DNA of 64,000 bases, from assembly GCA_021325025.1 (NCBI GenBank), contig JAJPHZ010000041.1, forward strand, positions 1 to 64,000, in the 5' to 3' direction. Positions 52,816 through 61,718 of this stretch are shown piece after piece (the stretch's first letter is position 1; each line of letters begins with the position of its first letter). The notes beneath the pieces are model-generated. The model saw only the letters and a program-made list of their open reading frames with translations. It ran no database searches and was not told the DNA's origin. Source of the stretch: Pseudomonadota bacterium (GTDB taxonomy: Bacteria; Desulfobacterota; Binatia; Binatales; Binataceae). The translations under genes and the position numbers were made by a program.

Positions 52816-53981
52816 ACATGGCATCGGGAGTGGGCGATCGGACCGTCATCGCCGGCATCGGGCAGACGGAGTTTTCCAAGAATTCCGGGCGCAGTGAATT
52901 GCAGCTTGCCGCCGAGGCGTCGCTCGCGGCGCTGGAGGACGCCGGGCTCAGCGTGGAGGACGTCGACGGTACGGTGACCTACACGCTGGACGGCACCGGC
53001 GAGTTCGAGCTGATTCGCAGCCTTGGCATCAAGGAGCTGCGCTACTACTCGCGCGCGCCGTACGGCGGTGCGGCCACCTGCGCGGTGGTGCTGCATGCGG
53101 CGGCGGCCGTCGCGGCGGGCGCTGCCAGTGTGGTGCTGATCTATCGCGCGTTCAACGAGCGGTCGGGGCGCCGCTTCGGCCTGCCGCAGACCGCCGCGCA
53201 GGTCTCCTCCAGCGGCAGCTACTGGTGGCGATGGTACATTCCGTTCGGGCTGGATACCCCGGCCAAGTGGGCGGCGCTGCATTTTCAGCGCTACATGCAT
53301 GTCTACGGCGTGACCAACGAGGATTTCGGCCGCTACTCGGTCGTATGCCGCAAGCACGCCGCCAACAATCCCAATGCCTACTTCTATCAGCGTCCGATTA
53401 CCCTGGAGGACCACCAGAACTCCCGATGGATCGTCGAGCCGGTGCTGCGGCTGCTTGACTGCTGCCAGGAGAGCGACGGCGGCGTGGCGCTTGTGATCAC
53501 CAGCCGCGAGCGGGCGCGCGACCTGCGCCGGCCGCCGGTGCGAATCGTGGCGGCGGCGCAAAGCGCGTTGTGGGGCGGCGACATCGTGTCGGACTACTTC
53601 CACACCGATATCGCGGGGATGGCAGAGATCGGCGACATCGGCAAAAAGCTGTGGGCGCAATCGGGCCTGCTCCCCAAGGACATCCAGGCGGCGATGCTGT
53701 ACGACCACTTCAGTCCGATCGTGTTCATGCATCTGGAGGAGTTCGGCTTCTGCCCGCGCGGCCAGGCGCGCGACTTCATCAGGGAGGGCCACATCGAACT
53801 GGGCGGCAGCCTGCCGGTAAATACCCACGGCGGCCTGTTGGGCGAGGCCTATATCCACGGCGTCAACCACATCAACGAAGCGGTCCGCCAACTGCGCGGA
53901 GAAGCTATCAACCAGGTCCCCAACGCCCAGCACATCCTGGTAAGCGCCGGCATGAGCGGCATCATTTTGGGCAAAGCGTGA
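52812..53981 (+). CDS. Thiolase-fold protein (Ltp2/SCP-x-like acyl-CoA lyase or lipid-transfer type)
   Basis: Protein of 389 aa. TVIAGIGQTEFSKNSGRSELQLAAEASLAALEDAG is read with family spacing, then GGAATCAVVLHAAAAVAAG at the position of the catalytic-Cys loop, and C-terminal LPVNTHGGLLGEAYIHGVNH and VRQLRGEAINQV. Like Ltp2 it lacks the normal C-terminal Cys-His thiolase motif, so it is more likely a retro-aldolase or lyase working with the DUF35 protein than a true thiolase. It starts at the ATG overlapping the DUF35 stop; an ATG at 52818 is also possible. Confidence 0.9.
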   Translation: MNMASGVGDRTVIAGIGQTEFSKNSGRSELQLAAEASLAALEDAGLSVEDVDGTVTYTLDGTGEFELIRSLGIKELRYYSRAPYGGAATCAVVLHAAAAVAAGAASVVLIYRAFNERSGRRFGLPQTAAQVSSSGSYWWRWYIPFGLDTPAKWAALHFQRYMHVYGVTNEDFGRYSVVCRKHAANNPNAYFYQRPITLEDHQNSRWIVEPVLRLLDCCQESDGGVALVITSRERARDLRRPPVRIVAAAQSALWGGDIVSDYFHTDIAGMAEIGDIGKKLWAQSGLLPKDIQAAMLYDHFSPIVFMHLEEFGFCPRGQARDFIREGHIELGGSLPVNTHGGLLGEAYIHGVNHINEAVRQLRGEAINQVPNAQHILVSAGMSGIILGKA

Positions 53982-54082
53982 TCTCCCGTAGCTAGGCGCG
54001 CGGGCCGCAATTATTTCGTGCGCAGGGATTCTGGCGAGCCGTTCTTCTTGCCTGCTGCCGCAAGATCAAAAAGTGGGACAGG

Positions 54083-54160
54083 TGGTGGACGCACCTGGAC
54101 TTGAACCAGGGACCTCTTGCATGTGAGGCAAGCGCTCTAACCGAGCTGAGCTATGCGTCC
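54083..54160 (-). tRNA. tRNA-Val (anticodon CAC)
   Basis: The minus strand folds into a full cloverleaf: acceptor GGACGCA / TGCGTCC, D-arm GCTC / GAGC, anticodon arm CTTGC-CTCACAT-GCAAG with anticodon CAC (reads GTG), and T-arm CCTGG-TTCAAGT-CCAGG. The discriminator base is A and CCA is encoded (54083-54085). The variable loop is short (AGGTC). Confidence 0.97.
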
Positions 54161-54275
54161 ACCGGAGAGCAGAATTATCGCCCCGCCGCGGCGCTCTCGC
54201 AAGTCCCCGGTCCGCCGTGAGAGTGCGTGGCGGCCGGCCGCGCAAGCTGCGGCAAAAACATTTTCCGCAACCTGC

Positions 54276-54312
54276 TCCCCTCACTCCAATCTCTCCCCGA
54301 GGCAGAGAAGTT
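54276..54312. repeat. Possible degenerate REP-like unit
   Basis: A C-rich arm CTCCCCTCACTCC-type stretch followed by TCTCTCCCCGAGGCAGAGAAG resembles, loosely, the C-rich/GA-rich hairpin at 45441-45522. It lies in the gap between the tRNA and the phosphotriesterase-like gene. The pairing is weak. Confidence 0.25.
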
Positions 54313-54347
54313 AAGGAAAGCGGCCGTCTTTTATGCCGAAGACGCGC

Positions 54348-55280
54348 CTAGCTGCTGAAAAATCGCCGCGGATTGTCGACCAGAATGGTGCGCAGTTTGT
54401 CCTCGCCGACCCCGGCGGCGCGCAGCGCCGGAAAAATCTTGTGCCACAGATGGCTGGGATGCTTAAGCGGCGAAGGCCCGCGCGGCTGACGCCCTTTCAG
54501 ACAGGCCGCCGAGTCGCACGAGGGAACCAGTTGCTGCTCGTAGCCGATGCCGAGCAGGCCGATCATTGCAGCCAGGCGGACCTTGTCGGGCAGTAGCACC
54601 TCGATACCAAAGCGGTCGAAGCCCAGCGTACAGCCCCGCTCCAGCATCCCCAGATGGTAGCGCAGGTCGGAGTTGCCGCAGCTATGGCCGATGATCACGC
54701 GCGAAAGGTCGACTCCTTCGGAGGCGAAGATGTCCAGTTGCTGCGGGCCCATCGTGCCGTTTTCGGTATGCGTGGTAATCGGCGCTCCGGTTTTGAGATG
54801 GGCCTGGGCGGCCGCCCGCAGGCATCGCTCCTCGTATTTGGTGATCCTGCCGGCGCCGGTCGCGCACTTGATCAAGCCCGCCTTGATCCCGGTGTTGCCG
54901 ATGCCAACGGTCAAATCGTGTACGTAGATCTCGACCAGTTCCTCGAGCTTGCGCTGGCGATAGTACGCGTTGGCGCCCAGCGTATGGGTGTAGAGCCCGG
55001 TGGCGCAGATCACGCGCACACCGGTGCGATGCGACACCTCGGCCATGAACTCGACGTCGCGTCCCAAATCCATCGGGCACGGATCGACAAAGGTCTCCAA
55101 ACCCAAATCGCGCAACTGCTTGACCTGGTCGGTGACCAGGCGTAGCGCCGCCTCGCGATCGTAGCGGACGGTGCTGTCGGTCTCCCATCCCGCCCATGCG
55201 ATCATCAAATGCTCATGCATCAGGGTCAGGCCGAGCTGGTCGGGGGAACACGTTCCGGTAACGGTGTTGACGAGATTCAT
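54348..55280 (-). CDS. Phosphotriesterase-family metallohydrolase
   Basis: Amidohydrolase-superfamily protein (310 aa). The binuclear metal ligands are readable: His22 and His24 (LTLMHEH), the carbamylated Lys138 (AGLIKCATG), His171 (ITTHTENG), His199 (IIGHSCG) and Asp256 (PSCDSA). The family includes phosphotriesterases, lactonases and resiniferatoxin-binding homologs; the natural substrate here is more likely a lactone or ester. It is monocistronic, 188 nt from the tRNA gene. Confidence 0.9.
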   Translation of the reverse strand: MNLVNTVTGTCSPDQLGLTLMHEHLMIAWAGWETDSTVRYDREAALRLVTDQVKQLRDLGLETFVDPCPMDLGRDVEFMAEVSHRTGVRVICATGLYTHTLGANAYYRQRKLEELVEIYVHDLTVGIGNTGIKAGLIKCATGAGRITKYEERCLRAAAQAHLKTGAPITTHTENGTMGPQQLDIFASEGVDLSRVIIGHSCGNSDLRYHLGMLERGCTLGFDRFGIEVLLPDKVRLAAMIGLLGIGYEQQLVPSCDSAACLKGRQPRGPSPLKHPSHLWHKIFPALRAAGVGEDKLRTILVDNPRRFFSS

Positions 55281-55351
55281 CGCAACGCGCTCTCCATTTC
55301 ACGCCCTTCGCTCAGGAGTTATCCGCCGCGCGCTCCCGCGTCAACCCGACC

Positions 55352-56353
55352 CTACTTGACGCCCGAAAGCGTGTACAACAGCCAGATCGCAAGCAGGTAG
55401 GCCGCTACCATTAACGCACTATCGGGCTCGATCATTATCAGCCGGCGTTCGGCCCGATACATGATCGCCGCAAGGCCCAGGCTCATCAGGATGATCGACA
55501 GCACGCCCGAGGTCGCGTGGACGGGGCTCAGTGCCGCGAAAATGGAAGTGCGAGGAGCGGCCAGGTCGAGGACGACGAAGATCACCATGTTAAAGGCGTT
55601 GGAGCCAAACAGGTTCCCGACTGCCAGGTCGAGTGCGCCGATGCGCACTGCGGCCAGCGACGTGATCAGTTCCGGCAGCGAGGTGCAAAGCCCAAGCAGC
55701 AGGGTACCAATGAACGTCGCGCCCAGCCCGCTGGCGACCGCGATCTGCTCGGCCGACCACGCCAGGGCCGGCGATACGACCAGGATGACGGCAGCGGCGG
55801 CGGCGAATTCAGCTATGGCGCGGCGCAAAGCGTGTCTGGGCGGATGCGCCTTGCGCTGCGGCTGAGCCTGGGTTGAGGCCTGTCGCAAGCCGTTGCGGTA
55901 CAGGGCGCGGCTGCCGGCCAAATAGACGAGCAGCAGCATTGCCGATTGCGGGGAAATCCCGAACGCGGGCCAGGGCAGGCGGATCAGCACGAAAAGCGTC
56001 GCCATCGCATTGAGCACTATCGCCAGACATGCGCTCAGCGCATTCTCCAACGCTGCCTGGCTCAGCACACGGCGCGGCGGCGGGAGCAAATCAATCACCG
56101 CCAGGATCAGCATGTTGGCCAGGCTCGAACCGAATAAATCTCCCGCCGCCAGGTTGGGAGCACCGATACGCACCGCAACCACGTCAGTCGCCAGCTCGGG
56201 CAGCGAGGTAGCGCCGGCCAGCAGCACCGAGCCCAGCCATACGCGGCCGAATCCGGTATGATCGGCGATGGCGTCGGCGCGGCTGGACAGGACCGAGCCC
56301 GCGATGATCACCAGCGCGGCGCTGACCAGAAAAATTAGCGATGCCGGAAGCAT
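55352..56353 (-). CDS. Sodium/calcium exchanger family (CaCA) transporter
   Basis: Cation/Ca2+ antiporter of 333 aa from the ATG at 56353, with about 10 membrane helices. The two alpha repeats are clear: AGATSLPELATDVVAVRIGAP followed by GDLFGSSLANML, and LCTSLPELITSLAAVRIGAL followed by GNLFGSNAFNMV, which hold the ion-binding Glu and Ser/Asn. The frame is open to 56437 and an ATG at 56416 would overlap lspA; I prefer 56353 because the first helix starts there. It is immediately downstream of lspA. Confidence 0.88.
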   Translation of the reverse strand: MLPASLIFLVSAALVIIAGSVLSSRADAIADHTGFGRVWLGSVLLAGATSLPELATDVVAVRIGAPNLAAGDLFGSSLANMLILAVIDLLPPPRRVLSQAALENALSACLAIVLNAMATLFVLIRLPWPAFGISPQSAMLLLVYLAGSRALYRNGLRQASTQAQPQRKAHPPRHALRRAIAEFAAAAAVILVVSPALAWSAEQIAVASGLGATFIGTLLLGLCTSLPELITSLAAVRIGALDLAVGNLFGSNAFNMVIFVVLDLAAPRTSIFAALSPVHATSGVLSIILMSLGLAAIMYRAERRLIMIEPDSALMVAAYLLAIWLLYTLSGVK

Positions 56354-56393
56354 CAGTCTGAAGGCCGATCGCGGAGCGTGGCGGACTGAAAAG

Positions 56394-56942
56394 TCAGTCC
56401 ACCGTGGGCCGGCCATCTCCGGGTTTAAGGGAAGCAAGCAGGATCAGCACGACGCCGACGGTGATCGCGGAGTCGGCTACGTTGAACACCGGCCAGGCGT
56501 ACCCGTAGTAATGCATCAGGATGAAGTCGAGCACCGGCCCGCGCCACAGCCGGTCGATCAGGTTGCCAATCGCGCCCGCCAGGATCATCGCCAGTGCGAT
56601 CGAGGTAAGGTTCAGGCGCGGGTCCCTGAACAGCAGCACGAGCAGCACGACGATCGCGCCCGCGGCCAGCGCCAACAGGAAAGAGCTACGAAACCACGCC
56701 GGCATCCCGGCGAACATGCTGAATGCGGCGCCCGGGTTGAGCGTATAGGTGATGTCCAGGTAGTTGGGGATCAGCACGATATCCTGATGCAGCGCCAGAT
56801 GGCGGGCGATGTACAGCTTGCTGAGCTGATCGAGAATCAGGATGGGCAAGGTGATGAAGCCCACCAGGCGCAAAAACTGCTGCGGGCCCGAATGGCCGCC
56901 GGAGAGGGGCGCGGGCATATGAGGAGTCGACGCGGCCGCCAT
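56394..56942 (-). CDS. lspA: Lipoprotein signal peptidase (signal peptidase II)
   Basis: Inner-membrane aspartic peptidase (182 aa) that cleaves prolipoproteins. The helices are LPILILDQLSKLYIARHLAL, YLDITYTLNPGAAFSMFAG, a long central one, then AGAIGNLIDRLWRGPVLDF and WPVFNVADSAITVGVVLILL. The two catalytic Asp are in NLIDR and FNVADS. The first 20 residues are an extra Pro/Ala-rich leader. It starts 3 nt after the ileS stop, the usual ileS-lspA operon. Confidence 0.95.
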   Translation of the reverse strand: MAAASTPHMPAPLSGGHSGPQQFLRLVGFITLPILILDQLSKLYIARHLALHQDIVLIPNYLDITYTLNPGAAFSMFAGMPAWFRSSFLLALAAGAIVVLLVLLFRDPRLNLTSIALAMILAGAIGNLIDRLWRGPVLDFILMHYYGYAWPVFNVADSAITVGVVLILLASLKPGDGRPTVD

Positions 56943-56945
56943 CGC

Positions 56946-59825
56946 TCAAGCCGCTACGGCCGCGCCGCAACGCGCGCACAACTGGGTGCTCTCGTGATGG
57001 AACATCCAGCAGCGCGGGCACTTTTTGCCCGCGCTGCGCCGCCCAAGCATCACCAGCGGCGGCTGCTGGCTGACGCGGCCGAAGGCGCCGTCGCAGGAGA
57101 AGGTTTCCGCGCCGCCGGCCAGCTTGCGCAGTTCGCCGGCACGGGCGGCCGGCAGCACCTCGAGTTCCGACACCAGGAACAAATCCCTGAGCTGACTCGC
57201 ATAGCGGCTGAGCGTGGCGGCCAGTCCGTCGGCTTCGGGCGCGGCGCCCAGCGCCAGTTCGGCTTCCAGTGGCGCGCCGATCGCGCCCGCCTGGCGCATC
57301 GTTTCCAGCAGCTTGAGTCCGGCCGTGCGGATGGCGAGCAGTTGCTTCCAGCGCTCCTCCAGTTCGGAGTCGGCCCATTGCGGATGGGGCGGCTGCAATT
57401 GCAGCAGATGGACGCTGGGCGCGCGCCGCCCCGGCATGTGAGAGTAAATCTCGTCGGCGGTATAGGGCAGCAGCGGGGCCAGGATGCGAACCATCGCATC
57501 CAGCGTATGAAACAGCGCGGTCTGCGCCGAGCGGCGCTCCCTTGATGCGGGGGGCGAGCAGTAGAGCCGGTCGCGCACCACTTCGACATAAAGCGAACTG
57601 AGGTCGATCACCGCGAAGTTGACCATCGCGTTGTAGACCGCCTGAAAATCATACTTTTGGTAGGCCGCGCGCGTGGTCTGCTTGAGCCGCTCCAGGCGCA
57701 GCAGCGCGAAGCGATCGAACTCCAGCATCGACGCGGTTTCGACCAAATCGCGCTCCGGATCGAAATCGAACAGATTGCCCAGCAGGTAGCGGCAGGTGTT
57801 GCGCAGCTTGCGATAGGACTCCGCCACGGCGCTGAAGAGGTCTTCGCCCACCCGCATGTCGGCCGCGTAATCGACCGAGGCGAACACCAGGCGCATCACG
57901 TCGGCACCCACGCGCGCCACCACGTCGGCGGCGTTTTCCACGTTGCCCAGCGACTTGGACATCTTGCGGCCCAGCTCGTCCAGCGTCAGGCCGTTGGTGA
58001 TTACGGTGCGATAGGGCGCCGCGCCGCGCGTGGCGGTCGCCGTGATCAGGGAGACCTGGAACCATCCGCGATGCTGGTCGACGCCCTCGATATACAGATC
58101 GGCGGGCCAGCTCAGTTGCGGGCGGCGCGCCAGCACCGCCGCATGGGAGCATCCGGAGTCGAACCACACGTCCAGGATGTCTTCGGTCTTCTCAAAACTG
58201 TCCGCACCGCACCTGGCGCACACCTGACCCGGGGGCAGGAAGTCGCTCAGCGCACGCGCGTACCATGCGTCGGACCCCTCGGCGGCAAAGACCTCCTCGA
58301 CGCGCCGCAGCAGGGCCGGGCTGAGTGATACGTCGGAGCATTTGACGCAGCGCAGGGCGGGAATCGGCACGCCCCAGGCACGCTGGCGCGACAGGCACCA
58401 GTCGGGCCGCGTCTCCATCATGTTCTTGATGCGATCGCGCGACCATCTGGGAATCCATTCGACCTTTTCGATCTCGGCCAAGGCGCGATGGCGCAGGCCG
58501 CGATGGTCGACGTTTAGGAACCATTGCTCGGTGGCGCGGAAGATCAACGGATTCTTGCATCGCCAGCAATGCGGATAGCTGTGCGTGGTGTCGGCGCCAT
58601 GGAGCAGCGCACCGGAAGTCCGCAGATCCTGCACGATTAGCGGGTTGGCCTCGAACACCGCCATCCCGGCGTATTTGCCCGCCGCCTCGGTGAAGCGTCC
58701 GCCGGCATCGACCGGGGTGTACGCTTGCAGGCCGTAATTGGAGCCGACCACGAAGTCCTCGTAACCGTGGCCGGGCGCGGTATGGACCAGGCCTGTGCCG
58801 GCTTCCAGCGTGACGTGGTCGCCGAACATCAGCTTGACGTCGCGGGGGACGAACGGATGGCGGAAGATGTCGCGTCCGTCCAGCGCGCGCAGGGCGTCGG
58901 CGCTGAGTGCAACGCGTCGGGTTACATCGAGGCCGCAGGCCTTCTGGACCGCCTCGGCAAGCCGCGCGGCGACTATATAGAAGTTGCCGTTGGCCTCCAG
59001 TGCCACGTAATCGAAACCGGGGTTGAGGCAGATCCCGAGGTTGGCCGGCAGTGTCCAGGGCGTGGTGGTCCAGATCACCGCGAACAGCCTGCCCTTGGCA
59101 TGCGCCTCGGCGAGTATTCCACCTTGCGCAGGGTCGGCGGCCAGCGCCGCAGGGTCGGTCAGGTTGGCGTTAAGCGCAAAGGCGACGTAAATCGAGGGCG
59201 AGGTGTGGTCGTGGTACTCGACCTCGGCCTCGGCCAGCGCGGTGCGGCAGTCGAAGCACCAATGCACCGGACGCAGGCCGCGATAGACGTAGCCGTTTTC
59301 GACCAGCTCGCGCAGTACGGCAATCTCGGCCGCGTCGTATTCGGGGCTGAAAGTCAGGTACGGGTTGGGCCAATCGGCGATTACGCCGAGACGGCGGAAA
59401 TCCTCGCGTTGGATGTTGATGTATTTCTCGGCGTGCTCGCGGCACAGCTTGCGCAACTCCAGCTTCGGCATGGTGCGCGCCTTGGCGCCGAGCTTGCGCG
59501 AGACCTGCAGCTCGATCGGCATCCCGTGGCAATCCCATCCGGGTACGAACGGCGTCTTATGGCCCATCATCGCGCGCGAGCGCACAATGAAGTCCTTGAG
59601 GATCTTGTTGAGCGCCGTGCCGACGTGGACTTCGCCGTTGGCATAGGGCGGTCCGTCGTGCAGCACAAAGGGCGGCGCGTCCTTGCGCGCCGCGAGCAAC
59701 TGCTCATAAAGACCGATTTCGTCCCAGCGCTTGAGGATTTCAACCTCGCGCCTGGCCAGGTTGGCCTTCATCGGAAAGCTGGTCTGCGGCAAATTGAGCG
59801 TCGATTTGTAGTCAGTTTTGGACAC
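56946..59825 (-). CDS. ileS: Isoleucyl-tRNA synthetase
   Basis: Class Ia synthetase (959 aa). The HIGH motif is HVGT in PPYANGEVHVGTALNK, KMSKS is in LDELGRKMSKSLGN, and the editing domain contains IWTTTPWTLPANLGICLNP and HTAPGHGYEDF. Near the C-terminus, KCPRCW and LCARCG form a zinc site. The GTG at 59825 (SKTDYKSTLNLPQTSFPMKA) fits the family start; 45 upstream codons in frame are not conserved. I see no T-box in the leader (59826-60048). Confidence 0.95.
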   Translation of the reverse strand: MSKTDYKSTLNLPQTSFPMKANLARREVEILKRWDEIGLYEQLLAARKDAPPFVLHDGPPYANGEVHVGTALNKILKDFIVRSRAMMGHKTPFVPGWDCHGMPIELQVSRKLGAKARTMPKLELRKLCREHAEKYINIQREDFRRLGVIADWPNPYLTFSPEYDAAEIAVLRELVENGYVYRGLRPVHWCFDCRTALAEAEVEYHDHTSPSIYVAFALNANLTDPAALAADPAQGGILAEAHAKGRLFAVIWTTTPWTLPANLGICLNPGFDYVALEANGNFYIVAARLAEAVQKACGLDVTRRVALSADALRALDGRDIFRHPFVPRDVKLMFGDHVTLEAGTGLVHTAPGHGYEDFVVGSNYGLQAYTPVDAGGRFTEAAGKYAGMAVFEANPLIVQDLRTSGALLHGADTTHSYPHCWRCKNPLIFRATEQWFLNVDHRGLRHRALAEIEKVEWIPRWSRDRIKNMMETRPDWCLSRQRAWGVPIPALRCVKCSDVSLSPALLRRVEEVFAAEGSDAWYARALSDFLPPGQVCARCGADSFEKTEDILDVWFDSGCSHAAVLARRPQLSWPADLYIEGVDQHRGWFQVSLITATATRGAAPYRTVITNGLTLDELGRKMSKSLGNVENAADVVARVGADVMRLVFASVDYAADMRVGEDLFSAVAESYRKLRNTCRYLLGNLFDFDPERDLVETASMLEFDRFALLRLERLKQTTRAAYQKYDFQAVYNAMVNFAVIDLSSLYVEVVRDRLYCSPPASRERRSAQTALFHTLDAMVRILAPLLPYTADEIYSHMPGRRAPSVHLLQLQPPHPQWADSELEERWKQLLAIRTAGLKLLETMRQAGAIGAPLEAELALGAAPEADGLAATLSRYASQLRDLFLVSELEVLPAARAGELRKLAGGAETFSCDGAFGRVSQQPPLVMLGRRSAGKKCPRCWMFHHESTQLCARCGAAVAA

Positions 59826-60048
59826 TGTGAGCTCTAAAGCCGGCGCCTCCCACCCCGGCACCGCACGCAATTTTAAGATAACCCCGGAAAACCTTAAACC
59901 ATATGCAAGCTTAACCGACCGGCACCCCCGGCGCGAGTAGCGCCGCAGATATGCCGGCATTTATAATGATGGCCGACGCCCCCGTCAGCTCGCCGTACGA
60001 CCGTTAGGTCGAGCGTCAGACCGAGGCTCGAAACGAGAAGCGTGTGCC

Positions 60049-60198
60049 ATGAAATTGTACGTTTTTTGCGTGATTCTCGAATAGGATGAAGATGTTTCGC
60101 ATGCCTACGTGCCCGAACTGCAAACGAAGGGAGCGTCAACCTGGGGCACGGCTAGAGACGAAGCCCTCAAGAACATCTTGCTGTTTGGCCCCGTTTGA
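60049..60198 (+). pseudogene. Broken HicB-type antitoxin gene
   Basis: The frame from the ATG at 60049 reads MKLYVFCVILE, a TAG stop (60082-60084), then DEDVSHAYVPELQTKGAST and WGTARDEALKNI, and ends early at a TGA (60196-60198). This matches the HicB fold N-terminus (VVIExDED...CPELxxxGxT...EEALxNI). A single C-to-T change would convert a CAG codon to the TAG seen. No hicA toxin gene is next to it. The C-terminal DNA-binding part is missing. Confidence 0.6.
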
Positions 60199-60259
60199 AA
60201 CAGCCATCCTCACTCTTTAGAATTTCGACGGGTTCATCGAGAGGTTTGGGGTAACAGCG

Positions 60260-60508
60260 ATGGCGCTGAGAAAAGTCACTTTGTTCGACCATCCAGGGCT
60301 GGGTTACGAGCCCGTCGACGAGGAGGGGCAGGCCAAGCCAGCCGTGCTTGGGGTGCGATGGGTCAACCCCGATACCTTGGAAACCATCTATCTGCGCGGC
60401 GGCAAACGCACCGACCCAAAGGGCCGGGTGCTGTGCGAAGTGCCGCCCACCCTGCACCGGCCTCAAGCCCGCGTCCAGGGCCACAGCAAATCCGATCTGG
60501 GAAGATAG
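60260..60508 (+). CDS. Conserved-looking hypothetical small protein upstream of CoA-transferases
   Basis: Protein of 82 aa, soluble: VTLFDHPGLGYEPVDEEG, LGVRWVNPDTLETIYLRGG and KRTDPKGRVLCEVPPTLHRP read as coherent beta-rich sequence. GAGAGG lies upstream of the ATG. It ends 3 nt before the TTG start of the CoA-transferase gene, so it is probably in that operon. Family not recognised. Confidence 0.55.
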   Translation: MALRKVTLFDHPGLGYEPVDEEGQAKPAVLGVRWVNPDTLETIYLRGGKRTDPKGRVLCEVPPTLHRPQARVQGHSKSDLGR

Positions 60509-60511
60509 CTC

Positions 60512-61717
60512 TTGGCCCGAAACGGCGCGCTTGATGGACTTCGTGTCCTGGATCTCACCGATCTAAGGGGAGCGCTGGCCGGCCGGGTGCTGGCCGACAT
60601 GGGCGCCGACGTCATCAAGGTCGAGCCGCCCGGCGGCGACCCGACGCGTCGCCTGGGCCCGTTTGCCGACGACCGGCCCCATCCCGACCGCAGCCTGCCG
60701 TTTTGGTTCTACAATCTCAACAAGCGCTCCGTGACGCTCGATTACCAGCACGCGCGCGGCGCCGATCTGCTGATGCGCCTGGTCGAGTCGGCTGATGTAT
60801 TGATCGAGAGTTTCGAGCCCGGCCATCTGGAGCAGCTCGGTCTTGGCTGGAGCGTGCTCGCGCAACGCAATCCGGCTCTGACCCTTTGCTCGATCGCGCC
60901 GTTCGGGCAGACCGGTCCGTGGCGCGATTTCGCTGCCGACGACACGGTGCTCACCGCACTGTCGGGGATGCTCTACGTCAACGGCTACCCTAACGAGCCG
61001 CCGGTGCGTCCGCTGGGCCTGCAAGCCTACCATTGCGCAGGCTTGTACGGCGCAATTGCGATCATGTGCGCGCTATTCGCCCGCGACCGCAGCGGACGCG
61101 GCCAATGGATCGACCTCAGCATCCAGGAAGCCGCGGCCTGCGGTGTCGAGCACGTCGCGCCGAGTTACTTCGCGACCGGTGAGATTGCCCGCCGGCGCGG
61201 TACGCTGCATTGGGCGGGCGGCTTCCGGCTGGGGCGATGCCGCGACGGATGGATCATGCACAGCATCAGCGGCGATTGGACCACACTGCTGGAATGGGTC
61301 AAAGGCGACGGCGCCGCGCAGGACCTGACCGACCCTCAATGGTCCGACCCGGCATACCGGCGCGCCAACGCGGCCCATCTGTTCGACGTGCTCGACCAGT
61401 GGGCTGCCGACAAGAGTTGCCGGGAGATTGCCGAGCGCGCGCAAACCCTGCGATTACCCTACGCGATTCCGCGCTCGGTCAACGACTTGCCCGACGATGA
61501 ACAGCTCATTGCGCGCGGCTACTTCGTGCAAGTCGAACATCCGGAGTTAGGGCGCAAGTTTCTCTATCCCGGCTCTCCCTACCTGTTCAGCCGCACGCCG
61601 TGGCGCCTTTACCGCCGGCCGCCGCTGATTGGCGAACACAACCTGGAGGTCCTCGGCGGTGACCTCGGCATCCCGGCCGACGAACTCGCAGTCCTCCATG
61701 CGGAAGGGGTCTGCTGA
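60512..61717 (+). CDS. Class III CoA-transferase (CaiB/BaiF family), first of a pair
   Basis: Protein of 401 aa from a TTG start. LDGLRVLDLTDLRGALAGRVL, MGADVIKVEPPGGDPTRRLG, NKRSVTLDYQHARGADL and FGQTGPWRDFAADD are present, with the catalytic Asp in RSGRGQWIDLSIQEAA. Its stop is one base before the next CoA-transferase start, giving a second coupled pair like that at 34157-36621. Substrate unknown; a small hypothetical gene leads the operon. Confidence 0.88.
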   Translation: MARNGALDGLRVLDLTDLRGALAGRVLADMGADVIKVEPPGGDPTRRLGPFADDRPHPDRSLPFWFYNLNKRSVTLDYQHARGADLLMRLVESADVLIESFEPGHLEQLGLGWSVLAQRNPALTLCSIAPFGQTGPWRDFAADDTVLTALSGMLYVNGYPNEPPVRPLGLQAYHCAGLYGAIAIMCALFARDRSGRGQWIDLSIQEAAACGVEHVAPSYFATGEIARRRGTLHWAGGFRLGRCRDGWIMHSISGDWTTLLEWVKGDGAAQDLTDPQWSDPAYRRANAAHLFDVLDQWAADKSCREIAERAQTLRLPYAIPRSVNDLPDDEQLIARGYFVQVEHPELGRKFLYPGSPYLFSRTPWRLYRRPPLIGEHNLEVLGGDLGIPADELAVLHAEGVC

Positions 61718-61718
61718 G

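Noticed and set aside
59365-59825. Defective HIGH motif in IleRS (HVGT)
   Set aside because: HxGT occurs in many normal bacterial isoleucyl-tRNA synthetases, so this is a common variant rather than damage.
59826-60048. T-box leader upstream of ileS
   Set aside because: No T-box consensus or antiterminator pattern is readable on the minus strand; the same applies upstream of trpS.
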